Of a stretch of DNA of 64,000 bases, positions 51,838 to 60,341 are shown one piece after another (the stretch's first letter is position 1; each line of letters starts with the position of its first letter). The stretch is from contig JAFUJQ010000029.1 of assembly GCA_017473705.1 (NCBI GenBank), forward strand, positions 124,001 through 188,000. Direction: 5' to 3'. Under the pieces are notes generated by a model. The model did not search any database, was not told the DNA's origin, and saw nothing but the letters and a program-made list of their open reading frames with translations. This stretch comes from Bacteroidales bacterium. Its GTDB lineage: Bacteria > Bacteroidota > Bacteroidia > Bacteroidales > UBA932. Made by a program: the position numbers and the translations under genes.

Positions 51838-53031
51838 CTATTTCACCCTCACGGTCTCGGCCGGATCGACTTTGGAGATGAACAGGGTCGGTATTAGAAG
51901 GAGGAGGAGAATGGCGACGAAGGCGACGATGTCCGCAATCAGGACCGGCAGGAAATCAAGATGTACAGGCACATATGACACAAAGTAATTCTCAGGGTCA
52001 AGCTTGAGGACATGTGTCGTACCCTGCACTATGCAGAAAAGCACGGCAAGGAGATTTCCGGCAATCATTCCCTTGGCCACCAGGACAGCAGCACTCGAAA
52101 GGAACACCTTGGAAATAGACCGGTCAGTCATGCCGACCGCCTTGAGAAGACCTATGGTGGAAATATTCTCAAAGAGCATTATGAGCAGACCTGATATCAT
52201 ATTGAATCCTGCCACAATTATCATGAGAAGCAGGATGAAGAATACATTGAAATCAATCAGGGACAGCCAACCGAAGACCTGCGGATATCTTGAGACAGCA
52301 GACACAGCAACAAGGGCATCATCTTCTTCTGACGCATATGCATTGAGAATGAATCCTATTTCGGCGGCTGCAGCCTCCATAGACTCCTCGTCCCTGTTCG
52401 AAGGAGTCAGCATCACCTCCATCATGGATGTCTGGTCCTGTCCCCAGCCGTTCAGACGACGCATGTCCTCTATGTCAGCATATACCAGGAATCTTCCGTC
52501 CGGATCAGCTCCGGACTCATATGTGTCCACTATGTTGAACTGCCTCACCTTCATCCTCTCTCCCACGAAATAGGTCAGCATCCGGTTCCCTGGGCCAAGT
52601 CCTGACGCTTCTGCAAAGGACTTAGGCACGGCGACAGCGAGCTTCACAGTGTCAACGTCTTCAGTACCCACAGCAGCATGCACCCCGCCAGGCATTCCCT
52701 TTACCAGCACACCATATATCTGATCCTCATGTTTGACTATTCCTGCCCTGAATATTGCCGGACGCACTTCAGACACTTCATTCATGCCTTCCAGAACACC
52801 CATATAAGAAGGGTTGGCATTTATCGGATCCGACTCGTCCAGATAGCTCATCGTCGGATGAGTAAGAAGCACATCGCCAGTCATGGCGGACAGGCCGTCT
52901 CGAAGTTCGGTCCTGAAACCGGAAGACACGGCTACGGCGATAATGATCACAAGAAAGCTTATCGCAACGGAAACCATTGCGATACGGCCCTTGAAGCGGA
53001 GCCTTCTTCCTATGAAAAGTGATGCATCCAT
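51838..53031 (-). CDS. LolC/LolE-like FtsX-family ABC permease
   Basis: 397 residues. One N-terminal membrane segment (IAMVSVAISFLVIIIAVAV), a periplasmic domain of about 220 residues and three C-terminal membrane segments give the LolC/E topology. These permeases pass outer-membrane lipoproteins to the periplasmic carrier, with a LolD ATPase encoded elsewhere. This suits a genome rich in lipoproteins, but a different FtsX-type role is possible. The gene is last in the pyrE operon. Its stop codon abuts the stop of the convergent transglycosylase gene with no bases between, so no separate terminator exists. Confidence 0.88.
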   Translation of the reverse strand: MDASLFIGRRLRFKGRIAMVSVAISFLVIIIAVAVSSGFRTELRDGLSAMTGDVLLTHPTMSYLDESDPINANPSYMGVLEGMNEVSEVRPAIFRAGIVKHEDQIYGVLVKGMPGGVHAAVGTEDVDTVKLAVAVPKSFAEASGLGPGNRMLTYFVGERMKVRQFNIVDTYESGADPDGRFLVYADIEDMRRLNGWGQDQTSMMEVMLTPSNRDEESMEAAAAEIGFILNAYASEEDDALVAVSAVSRYPQVFGWLSLIDFNVFFILLLMIIVAGFNMISGLLIMLFENISTIGLLKAVGMTDRSISKVFLSSAAVLVAKGMIAGNLLAVLFCIVQGTTHVLKLDPENYFVSYVPVHLDFLPVLIADIVAFVAILLLLLIPTLFISKVDPAETVRVK

Positions 53032-53952
53032 CTACTTGTTCAATGCCTCCAGTCTTGCTTTTGCCTGCATTTTCTCCACATCTGTCCCATGCTCCTGAAG
53101 CATTGCCAGATATTTCTTCTCCATCTTGACGTTGCCGAGCTTTCTTGCTGCAAGGCAGCTGTTCTTGATTGCAGTGTAGTCTGAAGGATTCTTCTTCAAC
53201 ACCTTGTTGTAATATTTAAGCGCCGTCTTGCAATCGTCCTTCACAAGCATATGGTATGTACCTATATTGCTGACGAATGCCATATTTGTCGGATATATGC
53301 CGGTCATGACCTCAGAAAGCTTTCTGAAGGCCTCATACGAAGACGGAGTCGCAAGAGTATAGAAACTGATGCAGTATTCCTGCATGGCGTCGGCGAAGAA
53401 CTCCGCATCGGCAGGATTGCCGTCATATGTCCACTCTTCGGTTCCCTTCACAAAGTCATTTGTCAGACCAATGAGGTTTGCAAGCGCAATGTCAGGACTC
53501 TCTCTCTCATATGACACATACGCATTGGTCTTCATGAAACGGAAATCCAGTCTTTCGGGATACACCTCGATAGCCCTGTCAACCGCATCTATCGCCTCGC
53601 GGAAAAGTTCGTCATCATACACCAGAACCTGAAAATAGAACACGTCCGCCCCGGTCGAATCCTTAAGCGTCAGGACGGGATCCATTCCCAGGTATTTCTT
53701 TGTCTGTCTGGTTACAACCTCCGTGCTCTGAGCCTTGGTCAGATAATAATGAAACCTGGCCGTCAGCATCCTGTCATTGTCCTGATCGGCCTTCGCCCAG
53801 TTGTTTATGAGCGTCTCGATGCCGACTCCGGCAGGACCCACCTGAGAGACCAGCAGATTGTATCTGCGCTCGAAGTCCTGAGTCTGGGCAGTCATCTGCA
53901 ATGCGGTCAGAATCACCGCGAGTGTTGTCAATATCCTTTTTGTCATAGTCAT
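53032..53952 (-). CDS. Periplasmic TPR-repeat protein
   Basis: 306 residues from the ATG at 53952, which overlaps the methylase stop (ATGA); an ATG two codons later is an alternative. The signal peptide (MTKRILTTLAVILTALQMTAQ) is of the cleaved type. Several TPR-type helical pairs follow, for example DAVDRAIEVYPERLDF, ALKYYNKVLKKNPSDYTAIKNSC and LAMLQEHGTDVEKMQAKARL. TPR arrays bind other proteins; the partner is unknown. It is 0 nt from the downstream LolE-like gene. It may help lipoprotein or envelope assembly, by position only. Confidence 0.85.
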   Translation of the reverse strand: MTMTKRILTTLAVILTALQMTAQTQDFERRYNLLVSQVGPAGVGIETLINNWAKADQDNDRMLTARFHYYLTKAQSTEVVTRQTKKYLGMDPVLTLKDSTGADVFYFQVLVYDDELFREAIDAVDRAIEVYPERLDFRFMKTNAYVSYERESPDIALANLIGLTNDFVKGTEEWTYDGNPADAEFFADAMQEYCISFYTLATPSSYEAFRKLSEVMTGIYPTNMAFVSNIGTYHMLVKDDCKTALKYYNKVLKKNPSDYTAIKNSCLAARKLGNVKMEKKYLAMLQEHGTDVEKMQAKARLEALNK

Positions 53953-55328
53953 CTTATATCCATTCTTATCCTTCTGCTTTGCGGATGCAGGCTGTTGCAC
54001 CGGTTGCCAAGATTCTTCACAAAACCCAGAGGCAATCCCTGGAACCTGACAACCAGATACCCAAGAGGGGCTTCCGGGAAGGCAACATTGTCCCTGTGCA
54101 GATATGCAAGGGCTGTCTGTCTGTCAACATCTACTGACGGGAAAGCATCCTCGGCAAGCATCAGAGAAAGCGCAAGGTCCGCATCCGGCACCAGATTCTT
54201 TCCCTTGACGATTCCGACAGCACATCCAGCTGCAGTCATATGAAGCACCTGTTCCACCATGGCCACATCCGTTGCGATATTCTTCGGCACGGCTGTCACG
54301 GTCTCCCCTTTCATCCTTATTACGCACTCTGTCCCCAGCAGCCTGTCCACTCCGGACGGAAGCGGCGCTTCCTTTCCAGGACGTGATGATCTTGAACCCT
54401 TCGTGCGCACCTGACGGAACTCAACCTCAGAAGTCTTGCGGACAGCGGAACAATACTGTCCCTCACCTTCCACATGACCGGGCACAAGGCTGTATCCCAG
54501 CTCTGTCTTCAGCACCCCCGGCATTCCGGGCAGGACATCTTCATGCATCAGATATTCTGCGCCCAGTTCCTCTGACACCCAGCGCACATTGCCGTCATTC
54601 TCCCTCCTGTTGAACGTGCAGGTGGAATACACCATCACACCTCCTTGAGCGAGCGTCGGCCATACATCCGCAAGAATTCTCCGCTGGCGGGCCTCGCAAA
54701 GAGCCACATTGTCCTCAGACCACTGACACAGCGCCTCTTCATCCTTCCTGAACATGCCTTCTCCAGAACATGGCACATCGGCCAATATCATGTCGAAGAA
54801 GCCGGGAAGCGCGGCAAATGCGCTCGGATCGTCAGAGACGACGGTCACATTGGGATCTCCCCAAAGGGCGACATTGTCAGCAAGGACACCTACCCTGGCC
54901 TTCATGACCTCATTGGAAACCAGAAGAAACTCATCTCCGAAAGCCTCCCTCAGCGACGCCGCAAGATCCGTGGTCTTACCTCCCGGAGCCGCACACAGGT
55001 CCAGCACCCTGAAAGGACGGCCGACCGGCCTGACCATGTCCTTAAGCAATGTACGGAATGCATGGCCGACAAACATGGAGGACGAATCCTGCACATAGTA
55101 TGCTCCGGCATGAAAGAGAGGGTCCAAGGTGAACACTGGGCGCTCGGTCAGAATACGGCCATGATTGTTCCAAGGCACCTGGCGTCCCAGAGGCCCCGCC
55201 TCACCCTTGAAAGGGTTCAGTCGCACGGCCACCGACGCCGGCTCCTCAAACGCAGAAAAAGCGACAAGGGCATTTTCGCTCCCTATCGCCTCTTCCATAT
55301 ACTTCCTGAATGACGGGTCTATTATCAT
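53949..55328 (-). CDS. RNA cytosine-C5 methyltransferase (RsmF/NSUN-type)
   Basis: 459 residues. The SAM-binding motif LDLCAAPGGKTT, DVPCSGEGMF with a catalytic Cys, and VMVYSTCTFNRRENDGNV with the second Cys mark m5C RNA methylases of the RsmB/RsmF class. A C-terminal region of about 170 residues includes the GYLVVRFQGLPLGFVKNLGNR segment seen in RsmF-like proteins. It modifies cytosine in rRNA or tRNA. It overlaps the SRPBCC gene start and the TPR gene start by 4 nt each, so it is part of a tightly coupled operon. Confidence 0.93.
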   Translation of the reverse strand: MIIDPSFRKYMEEAIGSENALVAFSAFEEPASVAVRLNPFKGEAGPLGRQVPWNNHGRILTERPVFTLDPLFHAGAYYVQDSSSMFVGHAFRTLLKDMVRPVGRPFRVLDLCAAPGGKTTDLAASLREAFGDEFLLVSNEVMKARVGVLADNVALWGDPNVTVVSDDPSAFAALPGFFDMILADVPCSGEGMFRKDEEALCQWSEDNVALCEARQRRILADVWPTLAQGGVMVYSTCTFNRRENDGNVRWVSEELGAEYLMHEDVLPGMPGVLKTELGYSLVPGHVEGEGQYCSAVRKTSEVEFRQVRTKGSRSSRPGKEAPLPSGVDRLLGTECVIRMKGETVTAVPKNIATDVAMVEQVLHMTAAGCAVGIVKGKNLVPDADLALSLMLAEDAFPSVDVDRQTALAYLHRDNVAFPEAPLGYLVVRFQGLPLGFVKNLGNRCNSLHPQSRRIRMDIR

Positions 55329-55771
55329 TTATTGAACATTGACGGGTCTACGCCTTCGGGCATCCTGCCCTCCGACATGGCCACAAGAGCATCCACGACC
55401 TTGTCAAGACCGTCCTTGATCTTTCCACCAAGTAGAGTCTTCATCATGAAATTGAGCTCCGCATCCACCACGATCTGGAAATCCGTCTTATACGGATCAA
55501 CTGCAGGATCGAAATGCAGAGTCAGATGGAACTGGAACGGAGCGCCGTCATCGGCATATTCCAGCCTTGAATAAGGGACACGGTTCACCACCTTTACTCC
55601 GATGTTGAACCCCTGCACCTCTGCATGGATGGTATCGTAATCGGCAGTAACTCCCTGCTTCTTTTCTTCAGGAAGGAACTGCACGAAATTACGCATGTCG
55701 ACGAATGTCATGTAAAGCTCGTACGGAGCCTTGGACACAACAGCGCGCTTGCTCTTTATCTCTACTGCCAT
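55325..55771 (-). CDS. SRPBCC-fold protein
   Basis: 148 residues. A START/Bet v1-like fold is suggested by KRAVVSKAPYELYMTFVDMRNFVQFLP at the start, a central beta sheet (FDPAVDPYKTDFQIVVDAELN) and the long C-terminal helix (KIKDGLDKVVDALVAM). Such proteins bind hydrophobic ligands or act as lipid or cofactor carriers; no function can be set. It lies 1 nt downstream of pyrE and overlaps the methylase gene. The pyrE-SRPBCC order is common in Bacteroidales, from general knowledge of these genomes. Confidence 0.88.
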   Translation of the reverse strand: MAVEIKSKRAVVSKAPYELYMTFVDMRNFVQFLPEEKKQGVTADYDTIHAEVQGFNIGVKVVNRVPYSRLEYADDGAPFQFHLTLHFDPAVDPYKTDFQIVVDAELNFMMKTLLGGKIKDGLDKVVDALVAMSEGRMPEGVDPSMFNK

Positions 55772-55772
55772 A

Positions 55773-56411
55773 TTACTCTGTCTTTCCCCAGGTTGAAGGC
55801 GAGAATCTCCACTCCTTGAGAACCTCCTTGTCGGACTCCTTGATGTAGCCTGTCTCTGAAGCGACCTCCACGAGAGTGTCGTAGTTTGACAGTGTAGTGA
55901 GCTCTACATTGCTGTCTTCGAAGGCCTTGCGCGCCTGATTGAAGTTGTATGAGAAGATCGCCACCATTCCGAGGATGTCAGCTCCTGCATTGACGAGAGC
56001 GTTCTTTGCCGCGAGGCTGCTCATTCCTGTAGAAATCAGGTCTTCCACGATGACCACCTTTGCTCCTGTCTCGAGGAGTCCCTCTATCTGCGAGCCTGTT
56101 CCATGATCCTTTGGTTTAGGCCTCACATAGCAGAAAGGCTTGCCGAGGATGTGCGCCACGAGATATCCATGAGCGATCGCTCCTGTCGCCACGCCTGCAA
56201 TAACCTCAACATCAGGATACTGCTTCATGATGATCTCCGCCATCCACTTGCAGATGTTCTCGCGGATCTCAGGGTATGAGAGCACCTTTCTGTTGTCACA
56301 ATATATAGGTGATTTCCAACCTGAAGCCCATGTGAACGGGTTTTCCGGTCTCAACATGACGGCCTTGATGTCCAGAAGGGACTTGGCCACTGCTTTCTCA
56401 ATTACTTCCAT
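55773..56411 (-). CDS. pyrE: Orotate phosphoribosyltransferase
   Basis: 212 residues. SGWKSPIYCDNRKVLSYP and the PRPP-binding loop VVIVEDLISTGMSS are diagnostic, as is KDHGTGSQIEG in the flexible catalytic loop. It makes OMP from orotate in pyrimidine synthesis. It leads a five-gene operon (pyrE, SRPBCC, methylase, TPR, LolE-like). Its promoter at 56433-56461 overlaps that of the divergent NUDIX gene. Confidence 0.96.
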   Translation of the reverse strand: MEVIEKAVAKSLLDIKAVMLRPENPFTWASGWKSPIYCDNRKVLSYPEIRENICKWMAEIIMKQYPDVEVIAGVATGAIAHGYLVAHILGKPFCYVRPKPKDHGTGSQIEGLLETGAKVVIVEDLISTGMSSLAAKNALVNAGADILGMVAIFSYNFNQARKAFEDSNVELTTLSNYDTLVEVASETGYIKESDKEVLKEWRFSPSTWGKTE

Positions 56412-56432
56412 AAGTCTTTTATTTAATTTTCA

Positions 56433-56461
56433 TATATTTGCGAACACATTCCGCAAAGTTA
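56433..56461. promoter_or_regulatory. Overlapping face-to-face promoters of pyrE and the NUDIX gene
   Basis: TATATTTG at 56433-56440 is the plus-strand -7 box for the NUDIX gene (ATG 56490). TAACTTTG on the minus strand at 56461-56454 is the -7 box for pyrE (ATG 56411). The boxes lie on the far side of each other's start site, so RNA polymerase could occupy only one at a time. Confidence 0.45.
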
Positions 56462-56489
56462 ATAAATTTATAATAAAATTATAGGTGTA

Positions 56490-57101
56490 ATGCGCAAAAT
56501 ATACTTCGAAAAACGCTGCATCATAATATGCCCTCCTGAAGAACAGGCCCTGTCTGATCCCAACGCGATACTCTACAACATTGGTACCAGCGTGGACATA
56601 CACTCTCTGGTGGGAATGTTCGAGACATCCGACTCGCTCATGAAGGTCTACATCCCGACCGAAGACCCGGAGGGAACATACAGCAGGATATGCAGTGAAT
56701 TTGTCGAAGTGAATGCCGGTGGAGGTCTGGTGTCAAACCGCAGGGGGGATTACCTGCTGATCAGCCGCAACGGTCTCTGGGACCTGCCCAAAGGGCACCA
56801 GGACCCGGGCGAGGAGATCAGCGTGACGGCTCTGCGCGAGGTGAGCGAGGAGACCGGCATAGACCAGCTGATGCTGCGGGACCTCATATGCGTGACGGAC
56901 CATTGCTACAGAAGAGACGGGAAATGGCACCTGAAACACACATGGTGGTATGACATGCTCTACACAGACCCGACCGATCTGACTCCTCAGACAGAGGAGG
57001 ACATATCCAAGGCGGCATGGGTGGCAAAGTCCAGCCTTACGCCATATCTTCTGAACACATATCCGTCCATCATAGAGGTCTTTCGAGAGGCAAAAGTGTG
57101 A
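56490..57101 (+). CDS. NUDIX hydrolase
   Basis: 203 residues. The NUDIX box is complete at residues 102-124: GHQDPGE, then REVSEETGI (GX5EX7REUXEEXGU). The N-terminal 70 residues have no clear match, with two segments like an extra beta domain. The substrate (a nucleoside diphosphate linked to another group) cannot be told. A single gene, divergent from pyrE; the 89-nt gap after it precedes queA. Confidence 0.93.
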   Translation: MRKIYFEKRCIIICPPEEQALSDPNAILYNIGTSVDIHSLVGMFETSDSLMKVYIPTEDPEGTYSRICSEFVEVNAGGGLVSNRRGDYLLISRNGLWDLPKGHQDPGEEISVTALREVSEETGIDQLMLRDLICVTDHCYRRDGKWHLKHTWWYDMLYTDPTDLTPQTEEDISKAAWVAKSSLTPYLLNTYPSIIEVFREAKV

Positions 57102-57190
57102 TTCTTCAACAATTCTGCACGAATATTGAAACAAAAACCACAAAATTTCGTATAATAATATGATTTTGCAGTTTAAAATTTACAAAATAT

Positions 57191-58240
57191 ATGAAACTTT
57201 CACAATTCCAGTTCAATCTTCCTGCCGAGAAGATAGCATCTGAACCGCCGAGATGGCGTGACGAGTGCAAGCTCATGGTTCTCAACAAAAAGACAGGAGA
57301 GATCGAGCACAAGCTCTTCAAGGACATTCTTGACTATTTCGAAAAAGGCGACACTTTCGTTCTCAACGACACAAAGGTGTTCCCTGCAAAACTTCGCGGA
57401 AACAAGGAAAAGACAGGAGCTGACATCGAAGTGTTCCTCCTCAGGGAGCTCAACCGCGAGCAGAGGCTCTGGGACGTCATCGTCGAGCCTGCAAGGAAGA
57501 TCAGGATAGGCAACAAGCTATACTTCGGAGAAGACGAGAGCCTCGTTGCAGAGGTCATCGACAACACGACATCGAGAGGCCGTACTCTCCGCTTCCTCTA
57601 CGACGGAAGCTACGAGGACTTCAAGGAAACCCTTTTCGGACTCGGCCAGACACCTGTCCCTGACTGGGTAAAGAAGGAAGTGACACCCGAAGACGCTGAG
57701 AATTTCCAGACAATCTTCGCAAAGCACGAAGGTGCGGTTTCAGCTCCGGCTGCCGGCCTTCACTTCAGCCGCGAGCTATTCAACAGAATGATCCTCAAGG
57801 ACATAAACAAGGCATTCATAACACTTCACATGGGCATAGGCCATTTCAGGGAAGTGGATGTCGAAGATCTCTCGAAGCACAAGATGGATTCGGAAAGGCT
57901 CATCATCACCGAGGAGACAGCTGACCTCATCAACAGCACCAGAAAGAACGGACACAAAGTACTCGCAGTGGGTATCACAGTGATCAGAGGCCTCGAGACC
58001 TACACCACGACAAACGATGAGGTGAACGCATATGACGGATGGACAAACAAGTTCATCTTCCCGCCTTACAGATTCGCCATTCCAGACGCGATTGTATCCA
58101 ACTTCCACCGTCCGGGCTCGACGATGCTCATGTCGGTAGCGGCATTCGGAGGATACGAAAATGTGATGAAGGCATATAAGATGGCTCTTGAAATGGACTA
58201 CAAGTTCGGTCCATACGGAGATGCTCTTCTCATCATCTGA
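57191..58240 (+). CDS. queA: S-adenosylmethionine:tRNA ribosyltransferase-isomerase QueA
   Basis: 349 residues, starting [20 protein letters not shown], the conserved QueA opening. Motifs [25 protein letters not shown] and [24 protein letters not shown] RF of the family are present, along with [10 protein letters not shown] near the end. It adds the ribosyl part of SAM to 7-aminomethyl-7-deazaguanine in tRNA to form epoxyqueuosine. The other queuosine genes are not in this window. The terminator at 58297-58331 follows. No preQ1 riboswitch is visible upstream. Confidence 0.97.
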   Translation: MKLSQFQFNLPAEKIASEPPRWRDECKLMVLNKKTGEIEHKLFKDILDYFEKGDTFVLNDTKVFPAKLRGNKEKTGADIEVFLLRELNREQRLWDVIVEPARKIRIGNKLYFGEDESLVAEVIDNTTSRGRTLRFLYDGSYEDFKETLFGLGQTPVPDWVKKEVTPEDAENFQTIFAKHEGAVSAPAAGLHFSRELFNRMILKDINKAFITLHMGIGHFREVDVEDLSKHKMDSERLIITEETADLINSTRKNGHKVLAVGITVIRGLETYTTTNDEVNAYDGWTNKFIFPPYRFAIPDAIVSNFHRPGSTMLMSVAAFGGYENVMKAYKMALEMDYKFGPYGDALLII

Positions 58241-58296
58241 TGATAATAAAAAGAAAAAGTTTTAAAATTCGTAAAAACTTTTGCTAAAATAAATAA

Positions 58297-58331
58297 AAAG
58301 ATGGCTCCCGGACTTTCCGGCAGCCATCTTT
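58297..58331 (+). terminator. Rho-independent terminator after queA
   Basis: AAAGATGGCTCCCGG and CCGGCAGCCATCTTT pair with one C-C mismatch around a 5-nt loop (ACTTT), then TTTGTTTATAAT follows. The stem is 14 paired bases of 15. Confidence 0.85.
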
Positions 58332-58348
58332 GTTTATAATATTGCGCC

Positions 58349-59515
58349 ATGAAGAATTTTGAAGAGAAAGCTTGTCTGTGCGCACTGAACAGGGTTTTCG
58401 GCTTCGAGCCGAAAAGCGCGCTGGCACTCATCTCGCATCTCGGATGCGCAAGCACCCTGTTCACTTTGGGTGAAAAGGAATTGGAAGAGCTGCTCGGTCC
58501 ATATTCCAGATACAGGCATCATATCAGGCGCAATGCCGTATATGAAGCCGCCGCAGAACTGGAGTCTCTTGAGAAATCAGGGATTCAGTTCATCGGATGG
58601 GGCGAAGAAGGGTATCCTCCCTTGCTTGCCGAATGCCAGGATCCTCCCATAGGATTATATATAAAAAGCTGCACACCGGCTTCGCAATTGTGGACACCGG
58701 ACAAGAGCATAGCGATTGTCGGTACGAGAGACATATCCCCTTATGGCAAAGACTGGTGCAGGAAGACCGTCGAAAGTCTGGCTGCCACGCGGGAGAAGCC
58801 ACTGATTGTCAGCGGGCTGGCATTAGGCACCGACATCTGCGCCCATAAAGCGGCAGTGGAAAGCGGCCTGCCGACCATCGGAGTCATGGCCACCGGACCT
58901 GACAGCGTATACCCATACAGACATCTTGCTTTCGCCGATCAGATATGCCACACGCCTGGCTGCGCCCTTATAACAGACTATCCGCCCGGAACCCCTCCTC
59001 TGCCGGTCCACTTTTTAAGACGCAACAGGATCATCGCCGGCCTGAGCGATGCGACCATATTGATAGAATCCAAGCTCAAGGGCGGAGGAATGATGACCGC
59101 ACGACTCGCTTTTTCCTACGACAGGGACGTTTATGCGCTTCCCGGAAGGGCTGACGACATAAGGTCTCAGGGATGCAACTACCTGATTGGTAACAAGATC
59201 GCCGAACCGATCATATCAACAGAATCTCTGATCAGGAGCATCGGGATGAAGTATGCAGGAAGGAGCAGGAAGGACAATGTATCGGAGGAGCTGACGTCGG
59301 TGTTTGGAGGTCGTATTCAGGCAGACATGATAGAAGAGATGGCCGGCATACTGTCTGTCGTCCAAAGATGCAGGGGGATCACGGTTGAAGCCATGTGCGG
59401 CGAGACTGGCATGAGCTACGGAAGGTTGTCGTCATTAGTCTCGATGCTGGAAGCTGAAGGCTTCTTGTCCATCGACCTGCTCAGGAGATGCAGCATATGC
59501 AGGAGAACTAAATGA
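58349..59515 (+). CDS. dprA: DNA-processing protein DprA (Smf)
   Basis: 388 residues. An N-terminal SAM-like region (about 1-80, LISHLGCASTLFTLGEKEL) is followed by the Rossmann-like DprA core: IVGTRDISPYG, VSGLALGTDICAHKAA, TDYPPG and HFLRRNRIIAGLSDATI. A C-terminal winged-helix part (about 320-385) closes it. DprA loads RecA onto incoming single-stranded DNA in natural transformation. No com genes are close. It starts 18 nt after the queA terminator. Confidence 0.95.
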   Translation: MKNFEEKACLCALNRVFGFEPKSALALISHLGCASTLFTLGEKELEELLGPYSRYRHHIRRNAVYEAAAELESLEKSGIQFIGWGEEGYPPLLAECQDPPIGLYIKSCTPASQLWTPDKSIAIVGTRDISPYGKDWCRKTVESLAATREKPLIVSGLALGTDICAHKAAVESGLPTIGVMATGPDSVYPYRHLAFADQICHTPGCALITDYPPGTPPLPVHFLRRNRIIAGLSDATILIESKLKGGGMMTARLAFSYDRDVYALPGRADDIRSQGCNYLIGNKIAEPIISTESLIRSIGMKYAGRSRKDNVSEELTSVFGGRIQADMIEEMAGILSVVQRCRGITVEAMCGETGMSYGRLSSLVSMLEAEGFLSIDLLRRCSICRRTK

Positions 59516-59522
59516 CACAGAT

Positions 59523-59553
59523 GTTGGGCATTTGGTGAAAATGTTTAAATTTG
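59523..59553 (+). promoter_or_regulatory. Promoter of tatD-ansA
   Basis: GTTG (59523-59526), 19 nt, TAAATTTG (59546-59553), with the ATG at 59574. It lies just past the dprA stop, so tatD-ansA can be expressed on its own. Confidence 0.6.
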
Positions 59554-59573
59554 CAAAGATATATCTATAAGAT

Positions 59574-60341
59574 ATGGTTTTCACCGACACCCATACTCAT
59601 CTATATGACGAAGCCTTTGCCGGCGAGGAAGATCTCGCTGTCGAGAGGGCCGTAGCCGCAGGTGTCACCAGGATGATCCTGCCCGACATCGACTCGCAGA
59701 CACGCAATGCTATGTTCTCGCTCGCTGAAAGGCATGAGGGCGTGCTTTTCCCTTGCCTCGGCCTGCATCCCACATCCGTAGACGCACGCTGGAAGGAAGA
59801 AATGATGCTCATGGAGCAGAATCTCGAAAGGAAGATCCGGGCCATAGGGGAAATAGGAATGGACTGCTACTGGTCCCGTGAATTCGTCAAGGAACAGGAG
59901 GAGGTGTTCCGCATCCAGCTGGAGATGGCATCCGGAATGGATCTTCCTGTCATCATACACTCACGCGAATCCACAGAACTGATACTGAAGATTCTGAAAG
60001 ACTGCAGCCACCTTGGCCTGCGAGGCGTGTTCCACGCATTTAGCGGCAGCATTGAAACATTCCGCGAGCTCCAGAAGCTCGGAGACTGGTACATAGGCAT
60101 AGGCGGAGTCCTCACCTATAAGAAAGCGTCCATTGCAGAAACTGTAAGACAGATACCATTGGAGCGGATTCTGCTTGAGACCGACTCGCCATACCTCACG
60201 CCGGTACCGTTCCGAGGGAAGCGCAATGAAAGCGCATACATCCCCCATATAGCCGCAAGGCTGTCCGAACTGACAGGCAGGACAATGGAAGAGACCGCAG
60301 CAATAACGACAGACAACGCACAAAAACTATTCGGCATATGA
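59574..60341 (+). CDS. TatD-family metal-dependent hydrolase
   Basis: 255 residues. Metal ligands of the TatD fold are in place: HTH (His7, His9), GEIGMD (Glu93), IIHSRES (His129), FHAFSG (His154) and ETDSPYL (Asp204). TatD proteins are 3'-5' exonucleases in DNA repair and RNA quality control in E. coli; several paralogues usually exist. The stop overlaps the asparaginase start by 4 nt. Confidence 0.94.
   Translation: MVFTDTHTHLYDEAFAGEEDLAVERAVAAGVTRMILPDIDSQTRNAMFSLAERHEGVLFPCLGLHPTSVDARWKEEMMLMEQNLERKIRAIGEIGMDCYWSREFVKEQEEVFRIQLEMASGMDLPVIIHSRESTELILKILKDCSHLGLRGVFHAFSGSIETFRELQKLGDWYIGIGGVLTYKKASIAETVRQIPLERILLETDSPYLTPVPFRGKRNESAYIPHIAARLSELTGRTMEETAAITTDNAQKLFGI

Noticed and set aside
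57102..57190. Possible preQ1 riboswitch upstream of queA
   Set aside because: The gap is A/T-rich and lacks the compact C-rich loop and pseudoknot tail of known preQ1 classes; only an imperfect TTCAA..TTGAA inverted repeat is seen.
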